Source: Nostoc edaphicum CCNP1411
GTDB lineage: Bacteria > Cyanobacteriota > Cyanobacteriia > Cyanobacteriales > Nostocaceae
Assembly: GCF_014023275.1 (NCBI RefSeq)
Contig: NZ_CP054698.1
Location: 2,542,001-2,606,000 of the forward strand
Length of the DNA stretch: 64,000 bases
Direction: 5' to 3'
Shown piece by piece: positions 1-10,365 of the stretch. The notes beneath the pieces were generated by a model. The model saw only the letters and a list, made by a program, of their open reading frames with translations, was not told the DNA's origin and made no database searches. Every line of letters begins with the position of its first letter. Positions within the stretch are counted from its first letter, which is position 1. Position numbers and translations under genes: made by a program.

Positions 1-866
1 AATCCAGATGATAGTTCTCGGTAAGTTTCCACCATATCCATCACTTGCACTGTATGGTCATAACAATCTCGCAGGTAGATTCGTACTTCTTCGCCAATTA
101 GTTCACTACCATCTCGAATTAAGGAATTAATTGCATCTCGTTGGGGCCAGATAGCACGACGTAGTTGCAGTAATTCTCGCCTAATTTGATAAATATTTTG
201 TAGTGTTTGTGGCGTTGGTTTGACTATTACCTCCTCTTCTAACTCTTCGATTCGCTCTCCATAAAGCTCCAGTACTGGGAAAAAGCCATCAATAATCGCA
301 TCTAACAGAGCGTAAGCTAAATAATCCGCTCCTTGTTTACGGATGATACCTTTATTTTTTTCAATTCGCGATCGCACTGCTTCAAAGCAATCATGTTCTG
401 GTTCCTCTTGTACTGTCAACAAATAATTTTTCCCTAATATTAAACTTACTTGCTCACTATAAAAACCACATGTTTTCTCCTTTGGTACTACCATGCAGGC
501 AATGAATAGCAATTGGTCTTCATAATCCTCGGTTTTGGGACGCTCTGGTACATTGACTACATCTTCTAAAACTAGAGGATGTAACTCAAAGACGTTACCC
601 AATCGTTGTAATATGTCTTGACTACCTAAACCTTGTACGTCTACCCAAGAAATCGATTCTGCATCAAGATAGGGGAGACACTCCTCTGGAGTTGCTATTT
701 GTTCACGAATGAAATTGGTTTGATTATAGTCAATTAAGAAAATTATCGGTAGCGGAGCATCTGCATCAATAATTATGGTTCCTGGTAAAGTTCCTGGTTG
801 GTGATAGAATTCATCTTCGTATAGCTTGGTGACTATTTTGGGAAGGCGACGCAGTTTTCGTGCCAT
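1..866 (-). CDS. corA: CorA-family Mg2+/Co2+ transporter, 3' end outside window
   Basis: This is a partial gene: the start codon is at 866 on the minus strand and the reading frame runs off position 1, leaving about 288 residues. The visible part is the cytoplasmic domain of a CorA-type divalent cation channel. Family signatures include SISWVDVQGLG, then LHPLVLEDVVNVPERPKTED, followed by an acidic helix (ELYGERIEELEEEV) and a long charged helix rich in Arg and Leu. The two C-terminal membrane helices and the GMN selectivity motif would lie beyond the window edge, so they cannot be confirmed. The expected role is magnesium or cobalt uptake across the inner membrane as a pentamer. No clear Shine-Dalgarno site precedes the ATG. 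Confidence 0.85.
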   Translation of the reverse strand, partial: MARKLRRLPKIVTKLYEDEFYHQPGTLPGTIIIDADAPLPIIFLIDYNQTNFIREQIATPEECLPYLDAESISWVDVQGLGSQDILQRLGNVFELHPLVLEDVVNVPERPKTEDYEDQLLFIACMVVPKEKTCGFYSEQVSLILGKNYLLTVQEEPEHDCFEAVRSRIEKNKGIIRKQGADYLAYALLDAIIDGFFPVLELYGERIEELEEEVIVKPTPQTLQNIYQIRRELLQLRRAIWPQRDAINSLIRDGSELIGEEVRIYLRDCYDHTVQVMDMVETYRELSSG

Positions 867-1104
867 AAAACATTACCTAATAGTGATTAGTCATTAGTCA
901 TTTGTCATTTGTCATTTGTAAATAACAAAGTACATAAGGATAACTTACACGTAATCTTACAAAAATCAATATAAAGACTATAATTTCTAAATTACGCAAT
1001 TATTTAGGTTGATAATTTAGTCATCAGTCAGATTTAAATCTGACAAATTACGAATTACGAATTACGAATTGGTATAACATATCGCCTCTGAATCAGCAAT
1101 GCTA
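867..1104. repeat. AT-rich spacer with heptad repeats
   Basis: The spacer between corA and groL holds no credible gene. Around 890-920 it carries tandem heptads of the ATTTGTC type (read CATTTGTCATTTGTCATTTG), the short tandem repeats typical of Nostocales spacers. Around 1045-1070 there are three copies of an AATTACG heptad. Confidence 0.7.
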
Positions 1105-1139
1105 CAAAAAACAGTTTGCCTGGGTAAGACAAACTGTTT
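1105..1139 (-). terminator. Intrinsic terminator of groL
   Basis: On the minus strand a 10-bp stem (AAACAGTTTG / CAAACTGTTT) with an 11-base loop is followed by a run of T. It starts about 30 bases past the groL stop codon. Confidence 0.75.
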
Positions 1140-1167
1140 AAAAAATATTTATCTGGGTGAGCAGAAG

Positions 1168-2844
<1,677 letters not shown>

Positions 2845-2873
2845 TCATTTCTCCAGCGCTTCCATTAGACAAT

Positions 2874-2900
2874 TTAGCACTCACAGCGCAAGAGTGCTAA
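2874..2900 (-). promoter_or_regulatory. CIRCE operator (HrcA binding site)
   Basis: The sequence is TTAGCACTC, nine bases, GAGTGCTAA: an exact match to the CIRCE inverted repeat. It sits in the groL leader. HrcA binds this site and represses chaperonin genes until heat stress. Confidence 0.97.
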
Positions 2901-2987
2901 TCTCTCAAGCGGCTCAAGTTACAAATGGAAATAAAAAAAATTGATTAATATACAGGTGATGCTCATATTAGATACTGGCAGTAATGC

Positions 2988-4082
2988 TTGAATTGGGAGA
3001 TGAATCTAGACAACTCCCTTAAGTCCCTCGGTATTGCCGACCCTAGCGGCACCGGCTGGTTGGCAGTAGTATTTACGTTCCTATTGGCTTGGCTTGTAAC
3101 TTGGCGTTTAATTCCGACAGTACGAAAATTTGCCTTGCGAGTAGGTTGGGCTGACCAACCTAACGCACGGCGACTCAACCGAGAACCTTTACCCAATGCA
3201 GGGGGGCTAGCTATCTACGCGGGTGTGATTGCCGCGCTGGTATTAGCTAGCCTTTTACGACCGATCGAACTCCAAAACGTATTGGCTCAGGTGCTCACTA
3301 TTCTGTTGGGGGGTTCGATATTAGTCCTTGTGGGCTTTATCGATGATCAGTTCGGCTTACCGCCCTCTGTTCGATTGTGGGCGCAAATTGTCACGGCACT
3401 GTTGCTGGTAGCTAATGGCATCAGTGTTCAAGTGATGTTTGGCACCCCCATCGACTCTCTCCTGTCCATGTCACTGACAGTACTATGGGTAGTAGGGATT
3501 ACCAACGCCATTAACTTAATGGATGGTATGGATGGCTTGGCGGGAGGAATCAGCTTTATTACCGCCATGAGTTTGTTGGGGGTTGCAGCTCAATTTAACA
3601 ACCGTGCAGCGGCAATCTTGGTACTCGCAGCCTTGGGAGGTGCTGCACTGGGCTTTTTGCGCCATAATTTCCATCCGTCACGAATTATTATGGGTGATGC
3701 CGGAGCATACTTTTTTGGCTATGTGCTGGCAGCAACTAGCATTTTAGGAAAACTGCAACAAAACACACTTTATGCACTAATTCCTACAGTTTTATTTCTG
3801 TTGTTACCAGTGCTAGACACCACTCAAGTATTTGTGCGGCGGCTACTAGCAGGAAATAACCCTCTCAGTACTCCTGGCAAAGACCATTTGCACCACCGCT
3901 TACTCGCTTGGGGACTTTCCCAGCGCAATGCTGCGTTCACGCTTTGGTCAATTACCTTAGTTTTTAACTTGCTGGCGATGAGAATACAAGGTATGAGTTT
4001 GGCTGTGATACTGACTACCGCCAGTAGCATTATCCTTCTTTTGGGCTTTACTGTCTGGCAAAGGATACGCCAACAGCCTTAG
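2988..4082 (+). CDS. WecA/TagO/MraY-family undecaprenyl-phosphate sugar-1-phosphate transferase
   Basis: This 364-residue polytopic membrane protein transfers a sugar-1-phosphate from a UDP-sugar to a polyprenyl phosphate, the first step of cell-envelope glycan assembly. Evidence is the Asp-rich LVGFIDDQFGL motif near residues 115-124, the NAINLMDGMDGLAGG motif near 170-185, a GDAGAYFFGY segment and the C-terminal KDHLHHRLL His motif, all set among about ten hydrophobic helices. These features fit the GlcNAc-1-phosphate transferase branch (WecA/TagO) better than MraY. The first listed codon is TTG; an in-frame ATG at 3000 (MNLDNS) is an equally good start and lies just after GGGAG. It is divergent from groL. 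Confidence 0.85.
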   Translation: MNWEMNLDNSLKSLGIADPSGTGWLAVVFTFLLAWLVTWRLIPTVRKFALRVGWADQPNARRLNREPLPNAGGLAIYAGVIAALVLASLLRPIELQNVLAQVLTILLGGSILVLVGFIDDQFGLPPSVRLWAQIVTALLLVANGISVQVMFGTPIDSLLSMSLTVLWVVGITNAINLMDGMDGLAGGISFITAMSLLGVAAQFNNRAAAILVLAALGGAALGFLRHNFHPSRIIMGDAGAYFFGYVLAATSILGKLQQNTLYALIPTVLFLLLPVLDTTQVFVRRLLAGNNPLSTPGKDHLHHRLLAWGLSQRNAAFTLWSITLVFNLLAMRIQGMSLAVILTTASSIILLLGFTVWQRIRQQP

Positions 4083-4295
4083 TTGCTTGTAGGGTGGGCA
4101 TTAGAATGCTAGCCCTACTATGGTTTATTTTCTGTATGGAAGCGATGTCTAGGACTGGCTATTTGGTGATGCACAATTTTGCCTTGACTGAATTTTAGAT
4201 TTTAAATTTTGGATTTTAGATTGAAAATTTAATTGCCGTTAGTCCGCGCAGGGGTACTTTGCTTGTGTCGTTGCGACTGAAATCACCTGATAAAA

Positions 4296-4327
4296 TAGGT
4301 GCGTTAGCCTTCGGTATAACGCACCTA
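4296..4327. terminator. Bidirectional stem-loop between convergent genes
   Basis: An 11-bp perfect stem TAGGTGCGTTA / TAACGCACCTA encloses a 10-base loop. It lies between the convergent wecA-like gene and fabG, 14 bases from the fabG stop. It lacks a strong T tract on the plus strand. Confidence 0.6.
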
Positions 4328-4340
4328 CGAAAATTACTAT

Positions 4341-5087
4341 TTAGGCCATTACCATGCCGCCATCGACGTTAAAGACTTGTCCAGTGATGTAGTTGGCAGC
4401 GGGATCGGCAGCGAGGAAGCGCACCATCCCAGCGACCTCTTCGGGCTGACCGAAACGACCGAGTGGAATGTATTTCAGAATATCTTCGGGGTTGTTGAGA
4501 TCGCTGGTCATGTCGGTGGTGATGAATCCAGGGGCGACGGCGTTAACGGTGATACCGCGTGTAGCTAGTTCTTTAGCAACGCTTTTGGTGAAACCAATTA
4601 CACCTGCTTTGGCGGCGCTGTAGTTGGACTGACCTGGGTTGCCCATTTGCCCCGCAACGGAGGTAATGTTGATAATCCGCCCCGATCGCTGCTTCAGCAT
4701 AATTTTACTGGCGGCGCGTGTACAAAAGAAAACACCAGTTAAATTAAGGTCTATCACAGCTTGCCAATCTTCTGGCTTCAAACGCAAAAGCAGTGTGTCA
4801 CGAGTAATACCCGCGTTGTTGACCAAAATATCCACACGACTGAACTTTTCCATGACGGCGTTAACTAGTGCGTCTACTTGCTCGATTTTAGAAACGTCTG
4901 CTTGGATAGCGATCGCTTGACCTCCGGCTGCTGTAATTTCTGTAACAACCGCCTCAGCAGCAGCGCTAGAACTGGCATAATTGACAACTGCGATCGCTCC
5001 TTGTGAGGCTAATTCAATTGCGATCGCTCGGCCAATTCCTCGTGATGCACCTGTGATAATTGCGACTTTATCTTGTAATAGTGTCAT
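4341..5087 (-). CDS. fabG: 3-oxoacyl-[acyl-carrier-protein] reductase FabG
   Basis: The 248-residue short-chain dehydrogenase reduces 3-oxoacyl-ACP with NADPH in the elongation cycle of type II fatty acid synthesis. The Rossmann glycine motif GASRGIGRAI lies at residues 14-23, the NNAG motif near residue 90, and the catalytic Ser-Tyr-Lys set is seen in NITSVAGQMGNPGQSNYSAAK. The C-terminal YITGQVFNVDGGMVM is the usual FabG ending. Length matches the family. A FabG-like PhaB acetoacetyl-CoA reductase is the main alternative, but the sequence reads as a housekeeping FabG. It has its own upstream spacer of 604 bases, shared with trx on the other strand. Confidence 0.93.
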   Translation of the reverse strand: MTLLQDKVAIITGASRGIGRAIAIELASQGAIAVVNYASSSAAAEAVVTEITAAGGQAIAIQADVSKIEQVDALVNAVMEKFSRVDILVNNAGITRDTLLLRLKPEDWQAVIDLNLTGVFFCTRAASKIMLKQRSGRIINITSVAGQMGNPGQSNYSAAKAGVIGFTKSVAKELATRGITVNAVAPGFITTDMTSDLNNPEDILKYIPLGRFGQPEEVAGMVRFLAADPAANYITGQVFNVDGGMVMA

Positions 5088-5691
5088 TTAATGTTCCTCA
5101 ATCTTAGAAATACCGCGCTAATTATCTTATGGTGATTTCGGGAACATCTGAATATTGTCTGAATAAAATCTAACTCTTGCGGGATGACAATCTTGCTGGC
5201 ATGATGCAAATTAGATATCTAAATAGATAAAGTTCTACCTCGTTTTTAGCTAGATATATATAACTTAATTTAGACAAATTAACGTTTTACTATAATTAAA
5301 TATCTATGAGTTATTTTTTGTTAATGGATGAATAACTTGAAGCAATATATTGTTGATTTATCTATAGCTGCGTCACCGAATAGCCCGTTGTAGACATCAC
5401 TTAATTGGAATAGACTAGGAACTATAGCAGCTACACTGTTGTAGACATCACTCTCGTGAACGCCTCTATAATTTGTTGGTTAGTCAGAATAAGTTTAAAT
5501 ACATATCTAATGGATATGCATAAAATAAAATAGTATACGTGTTTTATTATAATTATTTAAGGTTTTTGGCTGGCAAATCAGTCTATATTAACTAATCTAA
5601 TCTTTTCCCAACAAAACCCATAATCCTATACCTATTTTATTTTCTAAGAATTACTATTGAAACAAACAATTGAAAATCGGCGTGTGTCACA
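5088..5691. other. AT-rich divergent intergenic region
   Basis: This 604-base spacer separates fabG (minus) and the thioredoxin gene (plus) and must hold both promoters. A 14-base direct repeat, GTTGTAGACATCAC, occurs at 5387-5400 and 5438-5451. I see no credible coding frame or RNA gene. Confidence 0.6.
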
Positions 5692-6009
5692 ATGGCAACT
5701 AAAAAAGAATTTAACAGTTTTGATGATATGCTGTCCGCTTCTGATGTGCCTGTATTAGTAGATTTTTACGCTGACTGGTGTGGCCCCTGTCAGATGATGG
5801 TGCCAATTTTAGAGCAAGTCAATGCCCAACTTAAAGATCGTCTACGAATTGTCAAAATCGACACAGAAAAATACACAGATTTGGCTACTGAGTATAAAAT
5901 TGCTTCTCTCCCAACCCTGGTACTGTTTAAGCAAGGTAAGCCTGTGGATCGGATAGAGGGAGTGATGCAAGCACCGCAGTTGGTGCAATATCTACAAACA
6001 AAGATTTAA
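5692..6009 (+). CDS. Thioredoxin, y-type (TrxQ-like)
   Basis: The 105-residue single-domain protein carries the WCGPC dithiol active site at residues 29-33 and the cis-Pro loop (IASLPTLVLF) near residues 70-80. It would reduce disulfides of target enzymes using electrons from ferredoxin- or NADPH-thioredoxin reductase. The residues after the active site (WCGPCQMMVPILEQV) match the plastid and cyanobacterial y-type group better than the m-type (WCGPCRMVAPV), so TrxQ is the best class. No strong ribosome site is seen before the ATG. The next hairpin downstream (6041-6066) probably ends the transcript. Confidence 0.92.
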   Translation: MATKKEFNSFDDMLSASDVPVLVDFYADWCGPCQMMVPILEQVNAQLKDRLRIVKIDTEKYTDLATEYKIASLPTLVLFKQGKPVDRIEGVMQAPQLVQYLQTKI

Positions 6010-6040
6010 GCTAACACTTAGAATTTTGATTTTGGTTCTT

Positions 6041-6066
6041 AGAGGCGCGAAATATCGCGTCTCTTT
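6041..6066 (+). terminator. Stem-loop after the thioredoxin gene
   Basis: AGAGGCGCGA pairs with TCGCGTCTCT (nine pairs plus a G-T) around a four-base loop and is followed by TTTC. It starts 32 bases past the trx stop. Its arms resemble the GAGACGCGATAAATCGCC motif of the repeats at 39985 and 49812. Confidence 0.55.
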
Positions 6067-6249
6067 CAGTAAATAGTAATTGTGCACCTTAATTAAATTA
6101 CTGCTTGATTGAATTTCTAGCAGATAAATCTGATAAATCTTAAGTAAACATTAAGCATATTTACTTATACGTCTAGAGAAAGTAGTTTAGAAGTTGAGAA
6201 AGATATATTGTGTAGATATAACAAAATATCTTGACACGTAAAGCAATAT

Positions 6250-6414
6250 ATGAATACTAAACAACAAAGACCAGATAAAGCCTATATTTGGGTGAATATT
6301 GATTTTGATAAGGTTAAACATAGAATAAATGCGGTGACTTGCCAGATTGAGCGGGTTATAGAAAAGCACCAATTTTCAAATCTAACTGGTAAATCAGGCA
6401 AAAGAAATAATTAG
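6250..6414 (+). CDS. Small hypothetical protein (54 aa)
   Basis: A 54-codon frame runs from ATG at 6250 to TAG at 6412. The predicted product is basic and hydrophilic (MNTKQQRPDKAYIWVNIDFD at the start, KSGKRNN at the end) with a central amphipathic helix. The composition is protein-like, but I recognise no family and see no clear ribosome site. It may be a chance frame in a 665-base spacer between trx and the coiled-coil gene. Confidence 0.35.
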   Translation: MNTKQQRPDKAYIWVNIDFDKVKHRINAVTCQIERVIEKHQFSNLTGKSGKRNN

Positions 6415-6601
6415 GTTATCTGTAGGGCAACGTCTACGATGAGCTAGGGTTATTCATTTTATTTTTAGTGTAGTGATTGATCGCACTAGTTTTGCACAAC
6501 ATATTTTGGGCAAAGCAACTATATTTTTGTCAAACACTAAATAATATTTCGATAATCGTCCACCGAATTTCTACTAATTTATTAGCCATTATTTTATCTC
6601 G

Positions 6602-6628
6602 ACACTCCTAAAAAGGAGTGTTATTTTT
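6602..6628 (+). terminator. Intrinsic terminator
   Basis: A perfect 8-bp stem ACACTCCT / AGGAGTGT with an AAAA loop is followed by TATTTTT. It would end transcription from the trx / small-ORF side before the coiled-coil gene at 6675. Confidence 0.75.
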
Positions 6629-6674
6629 GGGAGGATATCTGTTTACTAATTATGCTCTCAAAGGATGTGGATAA

Positions 6675-7556
6675 ATGATGGGATGGCTATTTGGAGGTCT
6701 TGTTAAACAGTTTGAGAGTGCAGCTAAGGAGGTTGTGAGAGACAGTAGCAAGGAAATAGGTAACTTGTTTGATGACAAAGTTTACCCTTTAGCTGACAAG
6801 CTTGATTATATAGCTCAAGAAAGCATTAATCACGCGATAGAAAAGACCGAGGAATTAGAAAGTAAAATTAAAGTTGACATTGAATATCTGTTGAGTACCA
6901 CAGATGAAAAAGTTAAATATTACCTTGATAAAATAGATAACATTCGTGAAAAAGCCCTGACGGACACTGTTAGTCAAAGTAATTTTTATCTAGAAAACAG
7001 AATTAATCAAATGTCACTAGCTGTAATGCAGGCGATTAGCTTGTCTCAAAACAGCATTGAGCAGAGCTTGGAAAGAATCGAATATTTGGAAAATAAGCTA
7101 TTTCAAGATGCTAATCAAATAGTTGATAAAATCTCTGAACTGATAGATGGCAAACTTGAACTAATTCGGAATGAATTGAAAAAATATTTAGTTCACGGCT
7201 TACCCAGTCCTCTTGATAAATGTAGACAAAGACTCAAAATAGCATGGAAGCCTGGTGGTCTATTGTCTGATATTGAGCTTTATGAGTTAAGCGAATGCTA
7301 TGAACTGAGTAAGTTAGATGAAAATACTTCTATTGACGAGGTATTGAAAATTTATGGACAATTACAACAAAATGCCGCTATGATGGCTGCTTTAGTAAGA
7401 AATTCTCCCGAATTGAAAAATCGAGCTATTAAAGACTGGATAAAATATGGTTTACTTTGTAAGTTTTGGCATAGCATCATGAATAATTATGATTTAAAAA
7501 ACAATGTTATACCAGAGAATAAATTTTCACAAATATTATTAATAGATAAGCAATAA
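6675..7556 (+). CDS. Coiled-coil protein of unknown function
   Basis: I do not recognise a family for this 293-residue protein. Residues 1-12 are hydrophobic and glycine-rich (MMGWLFGGLVKQF), which could insert in or lie on a membrane. Residues 15-190 are almost entirely charged, helical heptad sequence, and the last 100 residues look globular (LPSPLDKCRQRLKIAWKPGG and onwards). It has no transmembrane segment beyond the N-terminus. The GUN4-domain gene starts 18 bases after its stop, so the two are very likely co-transcribed and may work as partners. AAAGGATG precedes the start. Base composition is more AT-rich than the neighbouring housekeeping genes, which hints at an accessory origin. Confidence 0.75.
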   Translation: MMGWLFGGLVKQFESAAKEVVRDSSKEIGNLFDDKVYPLADKLDYIAQESINHAIEKTEELESKIKVDIEYLLSTTDEKVKYYLDKIDNIREKALTDTVSQSNFYLENRINQMSLAVMQAISLSQNSIEQSLERIEYLENKLFQDANQIVDKISELIDGKLELIRNELKKYLVHGLPSPLDKCRQRLKIAWKPGGLLSDIELYELSECYELSKLDENTSIDEVLKIYGQLQQNAAMMAALVRNSPELKNRAIKDWIKYGLLCKFWHSIMNNYDLKNNVIPENKFSQILLIDKQ

Positions 7557-7574
7557 AATAAGCAAAGTTATTTT

Positions 7575-8504
7575 ATGTTCAAAGCAGGTAATGATAACTG
7601 GAAAACACCATTAGGATATTACGAAAAAGCAATCGAAGAGCTCAGGCGTAGCCGTGAAGAGTTGCAGGATATGAAAGCAAATACTAATTTGTATAATATT
7701 GAATTAAATCTTGCAAGCTTTCAAACGGAAATAAAGGGATCAAAATCTGAGATTCAGACTATGCAGGAGAGATTGGCCAATAATGAAGAAACGGCAATAG
7801 AAGCTCAGATGGCTTTAGCTGAGACTCAAAAAGCCTCACTAGCTGCTCAAACTGAACTACAAGCTTTGAAAGAAATTATGACTGATGAACAAAAATCAAA
7901 TTATATAATTTTTGAAGAATTACGTCAAATAAAAGAACAAATATCTCAATTGCCATCTCACGTTTTGGAGACAGATTCGCAAACGTCAATTCTTAAATCT
8001 TTATCAGATGTGCAGTTACATCTATCTCAATTGGCAGCAGAATTAACTCTTGTATCTCATACTTCTGGTATTGATTATAGAAAATTGCAGGAGCTATTAG
8101 CAGAACAAAAATGGCAGGAAGCTGATAAAGAAACCTATTCTACTATGCTCAAAATATGTGATCGTGAAGGAGAAGGTTTTTTAGATAGTGGAGAAATCCA
8201 AAAATTTCCTCGTCATGACCTTTATATTATTAATAAGCTCTGGGTTCAATATAGTGAAGGCAGATTTGGTTTTAGCGTCCAACATGGTATTTGGCAAGCC
8301 AAGAAAGATTGTAAGCGCTTTGCTTATAAAGTTGGATGGCTAGCAAGTCTTGCCAATAGTGAATGGGTTAAATATGAAGAATATACTTTCACCTTAGATG
8401 CTCCTAAAGGACACTTTCCATCTGTATCTCGGTTAGTGGGTTTAGATTCTAGAAATATTAGTGCACTTCAGCGCCGACTTAATATTTTTCTGTCACGATA
8501 CTAG
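7575..8504 (+). CDS. Coiled-coil protein with C-terminal GUN4 domain
   Basis: This 309-residue protein has an N-terminal coiled coil (about residues 10-160, repeated Leu/Glu/Lys heptads) and a C-terminal GUN4 domain (about 165-305). GUN4 hallmarks are YRKLQELLAEQKWQEADKET, the FPRHDLYIINKLWVQYSEGRFG region and the GHFPSVSRLVG segment. Authentic GUN4 binds porphyrins and activates magnesium chelatase; cyanobacteria also hold many GUN4 fusions of unknown role, and this belongs to that group. Tetrapyrrole sensing is therefore inferred from the domain only. It follows the coiled-coil gene at 6675 by 18 bases and its last codon lies near the end of a convergent minus-strand gene. Confidence 0.85.
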   Translation: MFKAGNDNWKTPLGYYEKAIEELRRSREELQDMKANTNLYNIELNLASFQTEIKGSKSEIQTMQERLANNEETAIEAQMALAETQKASLAAQTELQALKEIMTDEQKSNYIIFEELRQIKEQISQLPSHVLETDSQTSILKSLSDVQLHLSQLAAELTLVSHTSGIDYRKLQELLAEQKWQEADKETYSTMLKICDREGEGFLDSGEIQKFPRHDLYIINKLWVQYSEGRFGFSVQHGIWQAKKDCKRFAYKVGWLASLANSEWVKYEEYTFTLDAPKGHFPSVSRLVGLDSRNISALQRRLNIFLSRY

Positions 8505-8622
8505 TACTTGATCACTGAAGATAGCCCAAGTGTCAGGTTTCGCATAGACCGCCGTGGCATCGCACCACTTTTGCACAGCAGATTTTAGTCCACAATTATT
8601 CTGATTGAGATATTTCAAGAAT

Positions 8623-9135
8623 TCAATCCCACCAATAGCAAACAACAACCGCATCACAATCCTGGTGAACATCCTCACCCAATAGCGCTCCTTCCAATCG
8701 AGTTCTCAGTCGGCGCTGAAGCCGCAAACCGTAGTCTTCATTCGTGCCATCACTTACCTCTACAGAGTCAGCTCGCCACTTTTTGCCCAAATCTAAAAGC
8801 TCAGACACTTTTGTATCTTGGTTCTCTGTCAGAATGTATAGCGTATCGGCAGGATAGGCAATGAAATGGATAATGCTGGTTTCAGGCATGGGACGATAGT
8901 TTGCCATCGCAAGCAGGGTATCGACCATACCACCAAAGCTTAAACCGTTTTCATCTGGTGCAAAAATTGGTTTTGTAAACAGAAAGCTTGCCCATAAATT
9001 TCTGTGGTTGGAAAGGTCGGTAATCACTTCTTCGCCATCAAACTCATTGAACCGACGCTGCCAAACCAAGGCAGCAAAGAGTTCTTGAGGAGAATAAGAT
9101 GTCGCAATCGATTGGATTTTGCCTAAATCAAGCAT
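8623..9135 (-). CDS. Hypothetical protein (about 170 aa)
   Basis: I recognise no family. The frame opens at 9165, but the ATG at 9135 (MLDLGKIQSIATSYSPQELF) begins the part that looks conserved, so I take that start; neither has a convincing ribosome site. The product is soluble and mixed alpha/beta, with an aromatic-rich C-terminus (AVVVCYWWD). A second minus-strand frame (8493-8678) overlaps its 3' end and also has protein-like composition, so an unnoticed frameshift that cuts a longer gene short is possible. It is convergent with the GUN4 gene. Confidence 0.5.
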   Translation of the reverse strand: MLDLGKIQSIATSYSPQELFAALVWQRRFNEFDGEEVITDLSNHRNLWASFLFTKPIFAPDENGLSFGGMVDTLLAMANYRPMPETSIIHFIAYPADTLYILTENQDTKVSELLDLGKKWRADSVEVSDGTNEDYGLRLQRRLRTRLEGALLGEDVHQDCDAVVVCYWWD

Positions 9136-9165
9136 CACATTTACGGTAAGTAATATTTTTAACAA

Positions 9166-9583
9166 AACATTTGTAACTACCCTTGCAGTTTATTTACCCA
9201 GTCCCTGCTATTCTTATAGTTACTTCGGTCTGTCATAGCAGATAGATTATCCTCGATAATGTTTTTATTTGTTAGCGCTCATATACCAATCGTGGTAATG
9301 TGGGTGCTTTTACTTTATGAGAAGAATTCAGGAGTCAGGAGTCAGAACTCAGAATTTAATTCTGTAGGACTGGGTAATGAATATTGGTTTAAAACCTTGG
9401 CTGCAAGTGACGCGAAAAAAATTAAAATATTCTCGCCTTAAAACTCATCCCTTTATGGGTAGAGTATTCTGAATTCTGTTAGCGTAGCAGGGCGTAGCCC
9501 ATTCTGAATTCTGACTCCTGTTTTATCGCTCATGGCAAAAACTGTCTGGGTTAGTTTTGAGGGGATGTCTGGTGGTTGCTACA
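9166..9583. repeat. Spacer with inverted heptad-type repeats
   Basis: No supported gene is seen here. CAGGAGTCAGGAGTCAG (about 9329-9345) and the reverse-oriented TTCTGACTCCTG (about 9508-9519) bracket a 170-base segment. The same arrangement recurs at about 36006-36220, so this is a dispersed repeat type. A GCGTAGCAGGGCGTAGCCC motif lies inside. A 60-codon plus-strand frame (9259-9441) runs through the repeat and is not credible. Confidence 0.55.
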
Positions 9584-10342
9584 CTAAGCTGACAGTGAAG
9601 CTTTAACTTGACCAAAACGGCGATCGCGACTTTGATAGCTCAACAAAGCCTGATAAAATGCTTCTCTATTAAAATCTGGCCAAAAGATATCGGTGAAATA
9701 CATCTCTGTATACGCCATTTGCCATAAGAGAAAATTACTCAATCGCATCTCACCACTGGTACGAATCAGCAAATCGGGTTCTGGAGTGTCTGCGGTGTAG
9801 AGGTGTTGTTCTACAAGACTTTCATTCACTTCTTGGGCACTGAGTTCGCCCTGTTCCACGAGTTGAGCTACTTGACGACAAACTCTGGTAATTTCGTTGC
9901 GGCTTCCGTAGTTGACTGCAACAGTAAAGTGGATTGCTTGATTGTTCAACGTCTCTGCCATTGAACGTTCCATTTCTATCTGTAGAGACTTGGGTAAAGC
10001 TGATAAATCTCCAATAAATGAAATTCGCACTCCCTCCCGATGCATCTGAGCCAACTCGCGGCGTAGTAATCGCTCAAACAAATGCATCAGAAAATTCACT
10101 TCTTCAACAGGACGCTGCCAATTTTCTGTTGAAAAAGCATAAGCTGTCAACGCTTTAATTCCCCAATCCTTGCAACAACGCAATAGTTCTTTGAGTGTTT
10201 TTGCTCCTTGGCGATGTCCAGCGATGCGCGGTAATCCTCGACTGGTTGCCCATCGTCCGTTACCATCCATGATCACGGCGATATGTTGGGGTATTTTTTG
10301 GGGGTTTAAATCTGTGGGTAATTTTGATTTGTCACTTGTCAT
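9584..10342 (-). CDS. uppS: Isoprenyl transferase (undecaprenyl diphosphate synthase)
   Basis: The 252-residue cis-prenyltransferase condenses isopentenyl diphosphate onto farnesyl diphosphate to make the C55 lipid carrier for peptidoglycan and other glycans. The signature [12 protein letters not shown], with the catalytic Asp, is at about residues 21-32, followed by the [16 protein letters not shown] region. The [13 protein letters not shown] and WPDF segments lie near the C-terminus and are typical of the family. It starts 24 bases downstream of the diiron-protein gene and is probably in the same transcript. It makes the lipid acceptor that the WecA-like enzyme at 2988 would use. Confidence 0.95.
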   Translation of the reverse strand: MTSDKSKLPTDLNPQKIPQHIAVIMDGNGRWATSRGLPRIAGHRQGAKTLKELLRCCKDWGIKALTAYAFSTENWQRPVEEVNFLMHLFERLLRRELAQMHREGVRISFIGDLSALPKSLQIEMERSMAETLNNQAIHFTVAVNYGSRNEITRVCRQVAQLVEQGELSAQEVNESLVEQHLYTADTPEPDLLIRTSGEMRLSNFLLWQMAYTEMYFTDIFWPDFNREAFYQALLSYQSRDRRFGQVKASLSA

Positions 10343-10365
10343 TTGTCATTTGTCCTTTGTTTTGA

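Noticed and set aside
9259..9441. 60-codon plus-strand frame
   Set aside because: It runs through heptad repeats (GGAGTCA), has no ribosome site and no family-like composition.
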